Shown: positions 18,084 to 26,705 of the stretch, one piece after another
How positions within the stretch are numbered: position 1 is the first letter of the stretch
Layout of the letters: every line of letters begins with the position of its first letter
From: Candidatus Cetobacterium colombiensis
GTDB lineage: Bacteria; Fusobacteriota; Fusobacteriia; Fusobacteriales; Fusobacteriaceae
NCBI RefSeq assembly: GCF_033962415.1
Contig: NZ_JAVIKH010000002.1
Location: forward strand, 124,001 to 188,000
Direction: 5' to 3'
Length of the DNA stretch: 64,000 bases
Program-made: the position numbers and the translations under genes
The notes under the pieces: model-generated
What the model was told of the DNA's origin: nothing
Databases searched by the model: none
What the model saw: only the letters and a program-made list of their open reading frames with translations

Positions 18084-19067
18084 TTATTTTTTCATTAAAA
18101 TCTCTGCTATTTGAACAGCATTTGTTGCTGCACCTTTTCTTATATTGTCAGCTACAACCCATAAATTCAACCCTTTTTCTATACTATAATCTTTTCTTAA
18201 TCTTCCAACAAAAACTTCATCTCTTCCTGTTGATTTAGCTGATAAAGGATATATATTATTTTTTACATCATCTTCTAATACTACTCCTTCTGTTTTTCTA
18301 AATTTATCTTTCAATTCTTCTAAGTTTGGTTCTCTTTCTAACTCTACATTAATTGATACTGAGTGTCCATTTAATACTGGAACTCTTACACAAGTAGCTG
18401 TTACTGGTAAATCTTTTTTATTTAATATCTTACGAGTTTCATTTATCATTTTCTCTTCTTCTTTTGTATAATCATTATCTAAAAAAGAATCTATATGAGG
18501 AAGACAATTATTTACTATTGCATGGGCGTATGTTTTTGGCTCTTCTCCTCTTAATCCTCTTTCTAGATCCTCAATTCCTTTAATTCCACTTCCTGATACA
18601 GCCTGATACGTTGAATAAACAACTCTTTTTATACCGTATAAATCATCTATTACTTTAAGAGGAACAACTGATTGAATTGTTGAGCAATTTGGATTTGCTA
18701 TTATTCCATTATGTTTAAAAATATCCTCTGGATTAACTTCTGGAACTACTAACGGTACATTTTCATCCATTCTCCAAGCACTACTATTATCTACTACCAC
18801 TACACCTTTTTTGCTTGCTATTGGCGCAAATTTTTTACTAATATCTCCACCTGCAGAAAACAATGCTATATCTATTGGTCTATCAAAACTTTCTTCTGTT
18901 AATTCCTCTATTATTAAAGTTTTTCCTTTAAAATTTACTTCTTTTCCCGCTGAACGAGCTGAGGCAAAAAGATATAAATTCTCTATTGGTAAATCTCTTT
19001 CTTCTAAAACTTTTAAAAATGTTCCTCCTACTAAACCACTTGCACCTACTATTGCTACGTTATACAT
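18084..19067 (-). CDS. asd: Aspartate-semialdehyde dehydrogenase
   Basis: Reduces aspartyl phosphate to aspartate semialdehyde, the branch point to lysine, diaminopimelate, methionine and threonine. The 327-residue protein has the NADP-binding VGASGLVGGTFLKVL at the N-terminus and the catalytic cysteine in NPNCSTIQ. A later VNGHSVSINVE segment carries a conserved His. It is the middle gene of the riboswitch operon, 13 bases after lysC; GGAGGG precedes ATG 19067. Confidence 0.94.
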   Translation of the reverse strand: MYNVAIVGASGLVGGTFLKVLEERDLPIENLYLFASARSAGKEVNFKGKTLIIEELTEESFDRPIDIALFSAGGDISKKFAPIASKKGVVVVDNSSAWRMDENVPLVVPEVNPEDIFKHNGIIANPNCSTIQSVVPLKVIDDLYGIKRVVYSTYQAVSGSGIKGIEDLERGLRGEEPKTYAHAIVNNCLPHIDSFLDNDYTKEEEKMINETRKILNKKDLPVTATCVRVPVLNGHSVSINVELEREPNLEELKDKFRKTEGVVLEDDVKNNIYPLSAKSTGRDEVFVGRLRKDYSIEKGLNLWVVADNIRKGAATNAVQIAEILMKK

Positions 19068-19080
19068 TCTTATCCCTCCA

Positions 19081-20283
19081 TTATATCGAAAATACTTGAG
19101 CTAATCTTTCTACAACTTTAACAGCATCGCTTTCTTTTATTATTAAAGATATTGAAATTTCTGATGTTGTGCATTGATAAAATTGTGCATCAATATCTGA
19201 TAATACTTCAAAAACTTTAGCTGCTACACCAAAATTACTTATCATTCCTATTCCCACTAACGATATTTTTATAACTCCCGTTCTCTTAGTTAATTCAATT
19301 TCTGGTATATGTTTTTTTATATCTTTTAATGAATTATTTAAAAAATGTTCATCCGTTAAAGGACACGTAAATCCTATACTTCCCTTTACATTTTCTACTT
19401 CATTTTGAGAAATCATATCAACATTGATACTATGTTCAGCTAAATTATTAAATATTGTAGCCACATTTTTAGGAATTGCTGAAAAGTTTTCTAAGTTAAC
19501 CATTATAACATTTTTATTTATAGATATTCCTGTTACAGCCTTTTTTTCTATTATCTCACTATTATCACATATATATGTTCCTGTTTCAACTCCTAAAGTT
19601 TGACCAACATATATTCTAACTCCATACTTTTTTCCTATTTCAACCGCTCTTGTCTCCATTACCCCTGCCCCTAAATTTGCCATCTCCATCATCTCCTCGT
19701 ATGAAATTTTATCTAATTTTTTAGCATTTACATAAACTCTAGGATCCACCCCGTATATCCCTGTTACATCTGTATATATTTCACATTCACATTTTAAAGC
19801 AGCTGCTAATGCTACTGCACTTGTATCTGATCCTCCTCTTCCAAGAGTCGTTATATCTCCATTTTCATTTACTCCTTGAAATCCAGCCACAATAACTATT
19901 TCTCCATTTTGTAAATGATTTTCAATTCTATCTGCTTTTATACTTTCAATTTTATTTTTTGTATGTACACCACCTGTTTTTATTCCTGCTTGAGCTCCAG
20001 TTAAAGATATTGCCTTACATCCTTCCTCTTTTAAAGCCATACTTAAAAGAGAAATAGATTGTTGTTCTCCTATCGATAATAAAGAATCCAGTTCTCTAAC
20101 ATCTGGAGTTTTAGATATCTCTTTAGCTAACTTTATTAATTCATCTGTTGTCTTTCCCATGGCTGAAACAACTATCACAACTTCATCTCCATGTTTATAA
20201 TTTTTAGCTATATCCTTAGCTATATTTTTTATTTTTTCTGTTGTTGCAACTGAGCTTCCACCAAATTTTTTAACTACTCTCAT
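19081..20283 (-). CDS. lysC: Aspartokinase
   Basis: Phosphorylates aspartate, the first step toward lysine, threonine and methionine. The 400-residue product starts MRVVKKFGGSSVAT, the diagnostic amino-acid kinase motif. It continues with the kinase domain (about 1-230) and two C-terminal ACT domains (about 260-400) for end-product feedback. The start at 20283 is fixed by AAGGAGGA just upstream; the open frame extends further but runs into the riboswitch terminator. Transcription is controlled by the lysine riboswitch in front. Confidence 0.94.
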   Translation of the reverse strand: MRVVKKFGGSSVATTEKIKNIAKDIAKNYKHGDEVVIVVSAMGKTTDELIKLAKEISKTPDVRELDSLLSIGEQQSISLLSMALKEEGCKAISLTGAQAGIKTGGVHTKNKIESIKADRIENHLQNGEIVIVAGFQGVNENGDITTLGRGGSDTSAVALAAALKCECEIYTDVTGIYGVDPRVYVNAKKLDKISYEEMMEMANLGAGVMETRAVEIGKKYGVRIYVGQTLGVETGTYICDNSEIIEKKAVTGISINKNVIMVNLENFSAIPKNVATIFNNLAEHSINVDMISQNEVENVKGSIGFTCPLTDEHFLNNSLKDIKKHIPEIELTKRTGVIKISLVGIGMISNFGVAAKVFEVLSDIDAQFYQCTTSEISISLIIKESDAVKVVERLAQVFSI

Positions 20284-20310
20284 TAGTTCCTCCTTGGATG
20301 ATATTAATAA

Positions 20311-20342
20311 TAAAAAAACGATAGTCAATAAATAACTATCGT
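20311..20342 (-). terminator. Terminator of the lysine riboswitch
   Basis: On the minus strand ACGATAGT (20342-20335) and ACTATCGT (20326-20319) pair and are followed by seven T residues. The 5' arm can alternatively pair with CTATCGT at 20390-20384, the 3' strand of aptamer P1, giving the antiterminator. Confidence 0.85.
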
Positions 20343-20383
20343 CTAAAAGTCTCATTTCAACTATGTTAGCTTAAAATAAATCA

Positions 20384-20550
20384 ACGATAGCACAACACCA
20401 TTTTAGGTGACAGTTGTATAAATCTTCTTTATACACCCAGCTCAAATCTTTTTAGTAGCAAAGATGAACTTCGGCGAACTTTCCTTTTAACAAATCTCAC
20501 TGATCTACCAATCTCAACTTGTTTACTTATAAAATTCGCAACCTCTATCA
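20384..20550 (-). promoter_or_regulatory. Lysine riboswitch (L box)
   Basis: Read on the minus strand the conserved L-box blocks occur in order: GAGGTTGCG, AGTGAGA, AAAGG...GCCGAAG, GAGCTGGGTG, ACTGTCACC and GTTGTGCTATCG. P1 is GATAG (20549-20545) with CTATC (20390-20386). Lysine binding should stabilise P1, free the terminator and switch off lysC-asd-aminotransferase. Confidence 0.93.
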
Positions 20551-20568
20551 AAAATATTAATTTAAGGT

Positions 20569-20597
20569 AGAATATCATCTTTTTTTTCAAATGTCAA
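20569..20597 (-). promoter_or_regulatory. Promoter of the lysine riboswitch operon
   Basis: TTGACA (20597-20592) and TATTCT (20574-20569) with exactly 17 bases between them, ending about 20 bases before the aptamer. Confidence 0.75.
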
Positions 20598-20716
20598 AAG
20601 TTTTTTTATTAATCATATTTAATTCCTTTTTATTTTTTTATAGAATTTATTTATAAAGTATATTTTTTAAATATAAATCTTTTATATAATATATTTTATT
20701 TTTATATTTTTATGAG

Positions 20717-20728
20717 GTAATAAATTAC
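20717..20728. promoter_or_regulatory. Short palindrome in the hutU leader
   Basis: GTAATAAATTAC is a palindromic 12-mer with a 2-base centre, 32 bases before the hutU ATG, flanked by a longer GGTAA...TTACC pair (20716-20749). It may be an operator for a histidine-utilisation regulator; no other support. Confidence 0.25.
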
Positions 20729-20759
20729 TGCTATTAAATATTTTTTACCGGAGGGGATT

Positions 20760-22778
20760 ATGTTAAATCAAGAAATTTTCAATGCTATGACTATTAAATT
20801 AACTGCTAATGATATTCCTTTAGAGGTTCCCAAATTTGATCCTAAAATTAGAAGAGCTCCTAAAAGAGTTGTTCATTTAGAAAAAGATGAAATTGCCTTA
20901 GCTCTTAAAAATGCTCTAAGATATATTCCAGAAGAGTTTCATGAAATGCTTGCACCTGAGTTTTTAGAAGAACTTCATACTCATGGAAGAATCTATGGAT
21001 ACAGATTTAGACCGACTGGAATCATTCATGGTAAACCAATTTTTGAATACGAAGGTAAATGTACTGATGCTAAAGCAATACAAGTTATGATTGATAATAA
21101 TCTTGATTTTGATATAGCTTTATATCCATATGAACTTGTTACATATGGAGAAACTGGACAAGTTTGTCAAAATTGGATGCAATATAGATTAATTAAAAAA
21201 TATCTTGAAAATATAACAATGGACCAAACTTTAGTTGTTGCCTCTGGTCACCCTACTGGACTTTTTAAATCAAACCCTTCAGCCCCTAGAGTTATTATAA
21301 CAAATGGGCTTATGATTGGAGCATTTGATGATTATGATAACTGGGCAAGGGGTGCTGCTCTTGGCGTTGCTAACTATGGACAGATGACTGCTGGTGGATG
21401 GATGTATATTGGGCCTCAAGGAATTGTTCACGGAACATATTCAACAATTCTAAACGCCGGTAGACTTTTCTGTGGTGTTCCTGCTGATGGAGATCTATCA
21501 GGAAAACTTTTTGTTACTTCTGGTCTTGGAGGAATGAGTGGAGCTCAAGGAAAAGCAACTGTTATTGCTAAAGGAGTTTCTATAATAGCTGAGGTGGATC
21601 TTTCTAGAATTCAAACTAGATTAGAGCAAGGATGGATTAATAAATTTGTGACTACTCCAAAAGAAGCTTTTGACTTAGCTAAAGAAAAAATGAATTCAAA
21701 AACTCCGTATGCTATTGCATACTTAGGAAATATTGTAGATTTATTGGAGTATGCTGATGAAAATAATGTTCATATTGATCTTTTATCTGATCAAACATCT
21801 TGTCATGCTGTTTATGACGGAGGATACTGTCCCGCTGGAATAACTTTTAATGAAAGAACTAGATTGCTAGCTGAAGATAGAGAAACTTTTAAAAAATTAG
21901 TTGATGAAACATTAAGAAGACATTACAACGTTATTAAAAATCTAACAAAAAAAGGAGTTTATTTCTTTGACTATGGAAATAGTTTTTTAAAGTCTATATA
22001 TGATATTGGTATAAAAGAAATTTCAAAAAATGGTCGAGATGATAAAGGCGGGTTCATATTCCCATCTTATGTTGAAGATATTTTAGGACCTGAACTTTTT
22101 GACTATGGGTATGGCCCTTTTAGATGGGTTTGTTTATCTGGAAAAAAAGAAGATCTTTTAAAAACTGATGCTGCTGCTCTTGAATTAGTTAATCCTAACA
22201 GAAGATATCAAGATAGAGATAACTATATTTGGATTAAAGATGCTGATGAAAATGGTTTAGTTGTCGGTACTCAAGCTAGAATTTTTTATCAAGATGCTAT
22301 GAGTAGAACTCAAATTGCTTTAAAATTTAATGACATGGTTAGAAAAGGAGAGATTGGTCCTGTTATGCTAGGGCGTGATCATCACGATGTTTCTGGAACA
22401 GATTCTCCATTTAGAGAAACTTCAAACATTAAAGATGGAAGTAATATTATGGCTGATATGGCAACTCAATGTTTTGCTGGAAATGCCGCTAGAGGAATGA
22501 CAATGATAGCTTTACACAATGGTGGTGGAGTAGGAATTGGGAAGTCTATTAATGGTGGTTTTGGGATGGTTTTAGATGGAAGTAGAAGAGTTGATGAAAT
22601 TCTTTTACAAGCAATGCCTTGGGATGTTATGGGAGGAGTTGCAAGAAGAGCTTGGGCTAGAAACCCCCATTCTATTGAAACTGTTATAGAATTTAATAAA
22701 AACAATATGGGAACAGATCATATAACTTTGCCATATATTGCTAGTGAAGAACTAATTAATAAACTGATTAATAATTAA
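20760..22778 (+). CDS. hutU: Urocanate hydratase
   Basis: Second step of histidine degradation, urocanate to imidazolonepropionate, using bound NAD+. The 672-residue protein has the characteristic TYGETGQVCQNWMQYRLIKKYL, MTAGGWMYIGPQGIVHGT, SGLGGMSGAQGKA and GRDHHDVSGTDSPFRET segments. It is longer than the roughly 550-residue proteobacterial form, mainly at the N-terminus, as in the Fusobacteria/Firmicutes long type. GGAGGGG lies just before the ATG. hutH and hutI are not in this window. Confidence 0.94.
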   Translation: MLNQEIFNAMTIKLTANDIPLEVPKFDPKIRRAPKRVVHLEKDEIALALKNALRYIPEEFHEMLAPEFLEELHTHGRIYGYRFRPTGIIHGKPIFEYEGKCTDAKAIQVMIDNNLDFDIALYPYELVTYGETGQVCQNWMQYRLIKKYLENITMDQTLVVASGHPTGLFKSNPSAPRVIITNGLMIGAFDDYDNWARGAALGVANYGQMTAGGWMYIGPQGIVHGTYSTILNAGRLFCGVPADGDLSGKLFVTSGLGGMSGAQGKATVIAKGVSIIAEVDLSRIQTRLEQGWINKFVTTPKEAFDLAKEKMNSKTPYAIAYLGNIVDLLEYADENNVHIDLLSDQTSCHAVYDGGYCPAGITFNERTRLLAEDRETFKKLVDETLRRHYNVIKNLTKKGVYFFDYGNSFLKSIYDIGIKEISKNGRDDKGGFIFPSYVEDILGPELFDYGYGPFRWVCLSGKKEDLLKTDAAALELVNPNRRYQDRDNYIWIKDADENGLVVGTQARIFYQDAMSRTQIALKFNDMVRKGEIGPVMLGRDHHDVSGTDSPFRETSNIKDGSNIMADMATQCFAGNAARGMTMIALHNGGGVGIGKSINGGFGMVLDGSRRVDEILLQAMPWDVMGGVARRAWARNPHSIETVIEFNKNNMGTDHITLPYIASEELINKLINN

Positions 22779-22790
22779 TAGGAGTAGATT

Positions 22791-23735
22791 ATGTATTGGA
22801 CTGGAAGAATCGATGGAGAAGAACTAGATGTTCTTCGTATACACCAAGTTGTCAAAGTTATGCCTTTAAATGAACTACTTAAAGTTGATTTAAAAGAAAA
22901 AAAAGTTTGTTTTGTAAGTTTTAATTCCGATGAAGGAGTTAGACGAAATTCTGGAAGACTGGGAGCAAAAGAAGGATGGATTCATGTTAAAAAAGCCTTA
23001 TCTGGATTTCCTATTTTTAAAAATGATTTAAATTTTTATGATTTAAAAGATTCTATTGAAGTTACTAATTTTGATTTAGAATCTGCTCACAATAAGTTAT
23101 CTAGTATTGTTTCTTCTTTAAAAGAAAGAAACTTTCTAGTTGTTCTTTTAGGTGGGGGACATGACATAGCTTTTGCTAATTATTCTGGTATTTTAGACTA
23201 TGCTTCTAAAAAACAAGAAAATCCCAAAATTGGAATTATTAATTTCGATGCTCATTTTGATATGAGAGATTATTCTAATGGAAGAAACTCTGGAACTATG
23301 TTTTTACAAATTGCTGATATTTGTAAAGAAAGAAATCTAAATTTTGATTATAATGTTTTTGGAATTCAAAAATTCTCTAATACAAAAAGACTTTTTGATA
23401 GAGCTGAAAAATTCAATGTTAAATATTATTTTGCTGAAGAGATTAGAAACATTCCAAGTGACGATTTATATTCAATTTTAAAAAGAAATGATTATATTCA
23501 TTTAACTTTATGTACAGATGTTTTTCATATTACATCTGCACCTGGAGTTAGTGCTCCTCAAACTTTTGGAGTCAATCCAAGAAATGCACTACCTCTTTTA
23601 AAAACTATAGCTCGATATTCTAAAAATTTAACTATTGATGTTGCTGAAATTAATCCAACTTTTGATTATGATGATAGAACTTCTAGGTTAATGGCCAATA
23701 TAATATACGAATTAATACTTTGTCATTTTGAATAA
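22791..23735 (+). CDS. hutG: Formimidoylglutamase
   Basis: Arginase-fold manganese enzyme that hydrolyses N-formimidoylglutamate to glutamate and formamide at the end of the histidine pathway. The 314-residue protein has GGGHDIAF (metal His/Asp) and NFDAHFDMR (second ligand set). The third segment CTDVFHITSAPGVSAP has Cys where arginases have the first Asp of DxD. That may be normal for this branch, but it touches the metal site. It starts 12 bases after hutU with GGAG upstream, so the two are co-transcribed. Confidence 0.88.
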   Translation: MYWTGRIDGEELDVLRIHQVVKVMPLNELLKVDLKEKKVCFVSFNSDEGVRRNSGRLGAKEGWIHVKKALSGFPIFKNDLNFYDLKDSIEVTNFDLESAHNKLSSIVSSLKERNFLVVLLGGGHDIAFANYSGILDYASKKQENPKIGIINFDAHFDMRDYSNGRNSGTMFLQIADICKERNLNFDYNVFGIQKFSNTKRLFDRAEKFNVKYYFAEEIRNIPSDDLYSILKRNDYIHLTLCTDVFHITSAPGVSAPQTFGVNPRNALPLLKTIARYSKNLTIDVAEINPTFDYDDRTSRLMANIIYELILCHFE

Positions 23736-23826
23736 TCAATAAATTTAATTTATTTTATCTGTAATTAAAGGAATTTCTGAATTTTATTAGAAGAATATCT
23801 TTAAGAAAAATAAAGAGGTGATTTTA

Positions 23827-23994
23827 ATGTCAAAATGCTGTAACAAAAAAGAAGTTGAAATTCCTAAAAATTGTGCTTGTTCTACTGAAAAAAAAGAAAC
23901 TCCAAAAGCTCCTGATATATTAAATCCAAATGTCGAAGGAGAAGCAAGCGAAGTTAGAGATGAAGATGATAAAGAAGGACAAGAAAAAGAATAA
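23827..23994 (+). CDS. Small acidic protein with an N-terminal cysteine cluster (55 aa)
   Basis: An unrecognised 55-residue protein with a good ribosome site (AAAGAGGTG, 6 bases before ATG). Residues 4-5 are CC and residues 16-18 are CAC, giving a possible small metal-binding head. The second half is acidic and unstructured (EGEASEVRDEDDKEGQEKE). It has its own space between hutG and a strong terminator, and the codon pattern is like its neighbours. No function is assigned. Confidence 0.6.
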   Translation: MSKCCNKKEVEIPKNCACSTEKKETPKAPDILNPNVEGEASEVRDEDDKEGQEKE

Positions 23995-23998
23995 TTTA

Positions 23999-24024
23999 AA
24001 AAGAGGAGCTGAGCTCCTCTTTTT
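23999..24024. terminator. Bidirectional terminator
   Basis: AAAAGAGGAGC and GCTCCTCTTTT form an 11-bp perfect stem around TGA. It serves the small acidic gene on plus and the flavoprotein gene on minus. Confidence 0.85.
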
Positions 24025-24025
24025 A

Positions 24026-24961
24026 TTATAAACTATTTAAATAGATTGCCGCATTAACTCCTGCTATTGTTCCATCAGAAACTGCCGTTGCAACTTGTCT
24101 TATCTCTTTACAACAAATATCTCCAGCAGCAAAAACTCCTTCAATATTTGTTTTCATTTTATTATCTGTTTTTATAAAACCATTTTCTAATTCTAAAGCT
24201 TTGTATTCTTTTGTATTTGGTAATGCTCCTGCATATATAAATACAGCTGCACCTTTACTATTTATTTTTGCTACTTCTTTAGTTTTTTCATTAGTTATTT
24301 CTAAATTCTCTATACATTTGTCTCCTTGAATATTTGTCAGTCTTGAATTTAAATATACTTTTACATTTGATAACTGATTCAATTTATTCTTAAATTCTGC
24401 AATTGTACCTAATTGATCTTCAAAATGTATTATAGATAATGTCTTTGCAAATTGTGATAAATAAATTGCTTCTTTTATAGCACCATCTGCTCCACCTACA
24501 ACAAAAATATCCTTACCTTTATAGTTTTTTCCTTCTCTAAAAGGTACTGAGCATAATCCCTTATTTAAAAATTCCTCCTCACCAGGAATTCCTAAACTTC
24601 TTGGAGTAGTTCCATTAGCTATTACTATACTTTTACCCAAATAGTTTTTTCCTGATTTTGTTGTAACCTCTTTTAAAAAATCTACTTTTTTTAATTCTAC
24701 TACTTCCTCTTTTAAAACTTCTATATTATAAACTTTCAATTGATTTTCTAATTTATTTTTAAATGACTCTCCTGTTTCATAATTATCTACAGATAAATAG
24801 TGTGTTACTGACGAAACCTTCCCTACTGTTCCTCCAATTTCATTCTTTTCTAAGATGACTGGCTTATATCCACGACTTGCAATATATATTGCAGCACTTA
24901 CCCCTGCTGGTCCTCCACCTATTATTATAGCATCGTAAATATATTTTGTTTCATTTGTCAT
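24026..24961 (-). CDS. Thioredoxin-reductase-like flavoprotein lacking the CxxC
   Basis: FAD/NAD(P)H pyridine nucleotide-disulfide oxidoreductase of 311 residues. It has the FAD-binding GGGPAGVSAAIYIASRGY, a second dinucleotide site (FVVGGADGAIKEA) and the C-terminal FAAGDIC. The redox CATC/CxxC between the two NAD-domain strands is absent: the segment reads LCSVPFREGKNYKGK. It therefore cannot be a classical TrxB, and may serve another acceptor such as ferredoxin or a dedicated thiol protein. ATG 24961 follows AAGGAAG; an upstream TTG overlaps that site. Confidence 0.82.
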   Translation of the reverse strand: MTNETKYIYDAIIIGGGPAGVSAAIYIASRGYKPVILEKNEIGGTVGKVSSVTHYLSVDNYETGESFKNKLENQLKVYNIEVLKEEVVELKKVDFLKEVTTKSGKNYLGKSIVIANGTTPRSLGIPGEEEFLNKGLCSVPFREGKNYKGKDIFVVGGADGAIKEAIYLSQFAKTLSIIHFEDQLGTIAEFKNKLNQLSNVKVYLNSRLTNIQGDKCIENLEITNEKTKEVAKINSKGAAVFIYAGALPNTKEYKALELENGFIKTDNKMKTNIEGVFAAGDICCKEIRQVATAVSDGTIAGVNAAIYLNSL

Positions 24962-25011
24962 TTTCAACACTTCCTTCAACCTGTTTTTTGTTTCATATTT
25001 CTATATAAGTA

Positions 25012-25040
25012 TTTATACCACTTTTTGAATATTGAGTCAA
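25012..25040 (-). promoter_or_regulatory. Promoter of the flavoprotein gene
   Basis: TTGACT (25040-25035) and TATAAA (25017-25012) are 17 bases apart on the minus strand, with a TGG extension before the -10. Confidence 0.7.
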
Positions 25041-25064
25041 ATGTTTTTTATGTATTTTTTTAAC

Positions 25065-26036
25065 TTAGTAGTATAAATCTATTATATTTATTTCACTAGT
25101 ACTATTAACTCTATGAGGAATTAGCCAAGAACTAAACCCCGCACTTACAATTGTGTGAGTTAATCCAAACTTTTTATATCCATGATAATTTTTATACATT
25201 TTTTTTACTATTAAATTATAAGGAAAAAATTGTCCTCTATGAGTATGACCACAAAGCTCTAAATCTATTTTACTTACAATGGCTTCTGCTATTGAATTGG
25301 GATTATGATCTAATAAAACTATTGGCAAATCTCTATCTACTTTCTTAATTAAATAAGATATTTTTTTTCTACTTTTATTTGTTACATCATCTCTTCCAAT
25401 AATATTAACACCTTGAATCTTTAAAATATTATCTCTTAAAACTTTTACTCCTAAATTTTCTATATATTTTATATTTGCTTCTATTCCACCATGATATTCA
25501 TGATTTCCTACAACTGCATATATTCCATATTTAGGTTCAACCTCACGGAAACTACTCGTAAAATCTGCTTTAATATCTTTACAGCTAAAATCTACTAAAT
25601 CTCCTCCTATCAATAATATATCTGGTTCTTCTTCAGACATTTTTTTTAATGAATCTTCTATATTTTGTTTATTTGTTAAAGCAGATAAATGTACATCAGA
25701 TATAAATGCAATTCTTAATTTTTTTCCACTTTTATGTTTTTCTAATCTTATTTCATTTTTTATAACTTTAGCAAATGAAAAGTTTTTATAAGAATATACG
25801 AAAAATATTGGTAATACTATAAATGCTATTGTTACCATATTCAAACTACTTAATCTATAAAAATAATTTACAACACCAAGTATAATTAATAAGAAAAAAA
25901 CATAGTGAGCAATAAAAATATAGTTACCTAAAAACCTTCCTAAAAATATATTTCTTCTAAAATAGGTTCTTCTTATATATAATACAGGTAAAATTGCTAC
26001 TAAAAATATAAAGTTTATTAAAAATAAATGTTCCAT
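25065..26036 (-). CDS. Membrane-anchored metallophosphoesterase
   Basis: Calcineurin-like phosphoesterase of 323 residues. About three N-terminal membrane helices (residues 5-90) anchor a catalytic domain with the metal motifs DVHLSAL, GGDLVDF, GNHEYH and GHTHRGQ. The arrangement resembles YkuE/YaeI-type proteins, some of which are UDP-2,3-diacylglucosamine or lipid phosphoesterases; the substrate here is unknown. It starts 9 bases after mntP and probably shares its transcript. Confidence 0.85.
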   Translation of the reverse strand: MEHLFLINFIFLVAILPVLYIRRTYFRRNIFLGRFLGNYIFIAHYVFFLLIILGVVNYFYRLSSLNMVTIAFIVLPIFFVYSYKNFSFAKVIKNEIRLEKHKSGKKLRIAFISDVHLSALTNKQNIEDSLKKMSEEEPDILLIGGDLVDFSCKDIKADFTSSFREVEPKYGIYAVVGNHEYHGGIEANIKYIENLGVKVLRDNILKIQGVNIIGRDDVTNKSRKKISYLIKKVDRDLPIVLLDHNPNSIAEAIVSKIDLELCGHTHRGQFFPYNLIVKKMYKNYHGYKKFGLTHTIVSAGFSSWLIPHRVNSTSEINIIDLYY

Positions 26037-26045
26037 AATATCTCC

Positions 26046-26606
26046 TTAAATAAAATGACTAATAAAAGCTTTAATTCCCATTAAAACCAATATTCCTCCT
26101 CCTAGATATTCTGTTTTATAACTTATTAAATGTCCCACTTTGTGACCTAAATAAACTCCCAATGAAGCAATTAAAAAAGTTATCATCCCTATCATTTCTA
26201 TTGAGTAATATATATCTAAATTAGGAACTAAAGAAAATGAAAACCCAATAGCTAAAGCATCAATACTTGTTGCAAATCCCAATAAAAAAAGATTTGATGA
26301 AATTTCACATTTCCCTTCAACTTCGCATTCTTGCTCTTGCCAACCATCAAAAATCATTTTACCTCCAACGAATAATAGTAAAATTGTTGTTATTATATAG
26401 TCATATTGAGATATTTTTTCAGAAAAAACACCTCCAACTCTCCATCCTATATACGGCATAATAGCTTGAAATCCTCCAAATACAAGAGCTATTTTAAAAA
26501 TATTCCTTTTCTTTAATTTTTTCATTGCAAGTCCCTCCGTCAGTGAAACTGCAAAAGCATCCATAGCCAAACCTATAGATATTAATACTAATGATATTGT
26601 ATCCAT
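26046..26606 (-). CDS. mntP: Manganese efflux pump MntP
   Basis: Six-helix membrane exporter of Mn2+, 186 residues, with the signature SIGLAMDAFAVSLTEGL at the N-terminus and the repeated GFATSIDALAIGFSFSL in the second half (acidic residues within the membrane). TGGAGG precedes ATG 26606. The yybP-ykoY manganese riboswitch that often precedes this gene was looked for and not found in the roughly 95-base leader. Confidence 0.92.
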   Translation of the reverse strand: MDTISLVLISIGLAMDAFAVSLTEGLAMKKLKKRNIFKIALVFGGFQAIMPYIGWRVGGVFSEKISQYDYIITTILLLFVGGKMIFDGWQEQECEVEGKCEISSNLFLLGFATSIDALAIGFSFSLVPNLDIYYSIEMIGMITFLIASLGVYLGHKVGHLISYKTEYLGGGILVLMGIKAFISHFI

Positions 26607-26675
26607 AATATTCCTCCATTTATTTTAATTCTTTTATTATATCTCTTCTTTTAATTTTTCTCAATTCCTTTTAAT

Positions 26676-26705
26676 AAAAAAAGAGAGTAATTCTCTCTCT
26701 TTTTT
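26676..26705. terminator. Terminator between the purine permease and mntP
   Basis: A run of A, then GAGAG-TAATT-CTCTC, then CTCTTTTTT forms a short hairpin with a T tail. It ends the minus-strand permease operon. The stem is short. Confidence 0.5.

Noticed and set aside
20284-20355. N-terminal extension of aspartokinase
   Set aside because: It crosses the riboswitch terminator and lacks a ribosome site; the family N-terminus begins at 20283.
22791-23735. Cys replacing the first Asp of the third arginase metal motif in HutG
   Set aside because: The other metal motifs are intact, and I cannot exclude that this is normal in this branch of formimidoylglutamases, so it is noted only in the annotation.
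26607-26675. Manganese (yybP-ykoY) riboswitch upstream of mntP
   Set aside because: The short leader has none of the conserved blocks of that aptamer.
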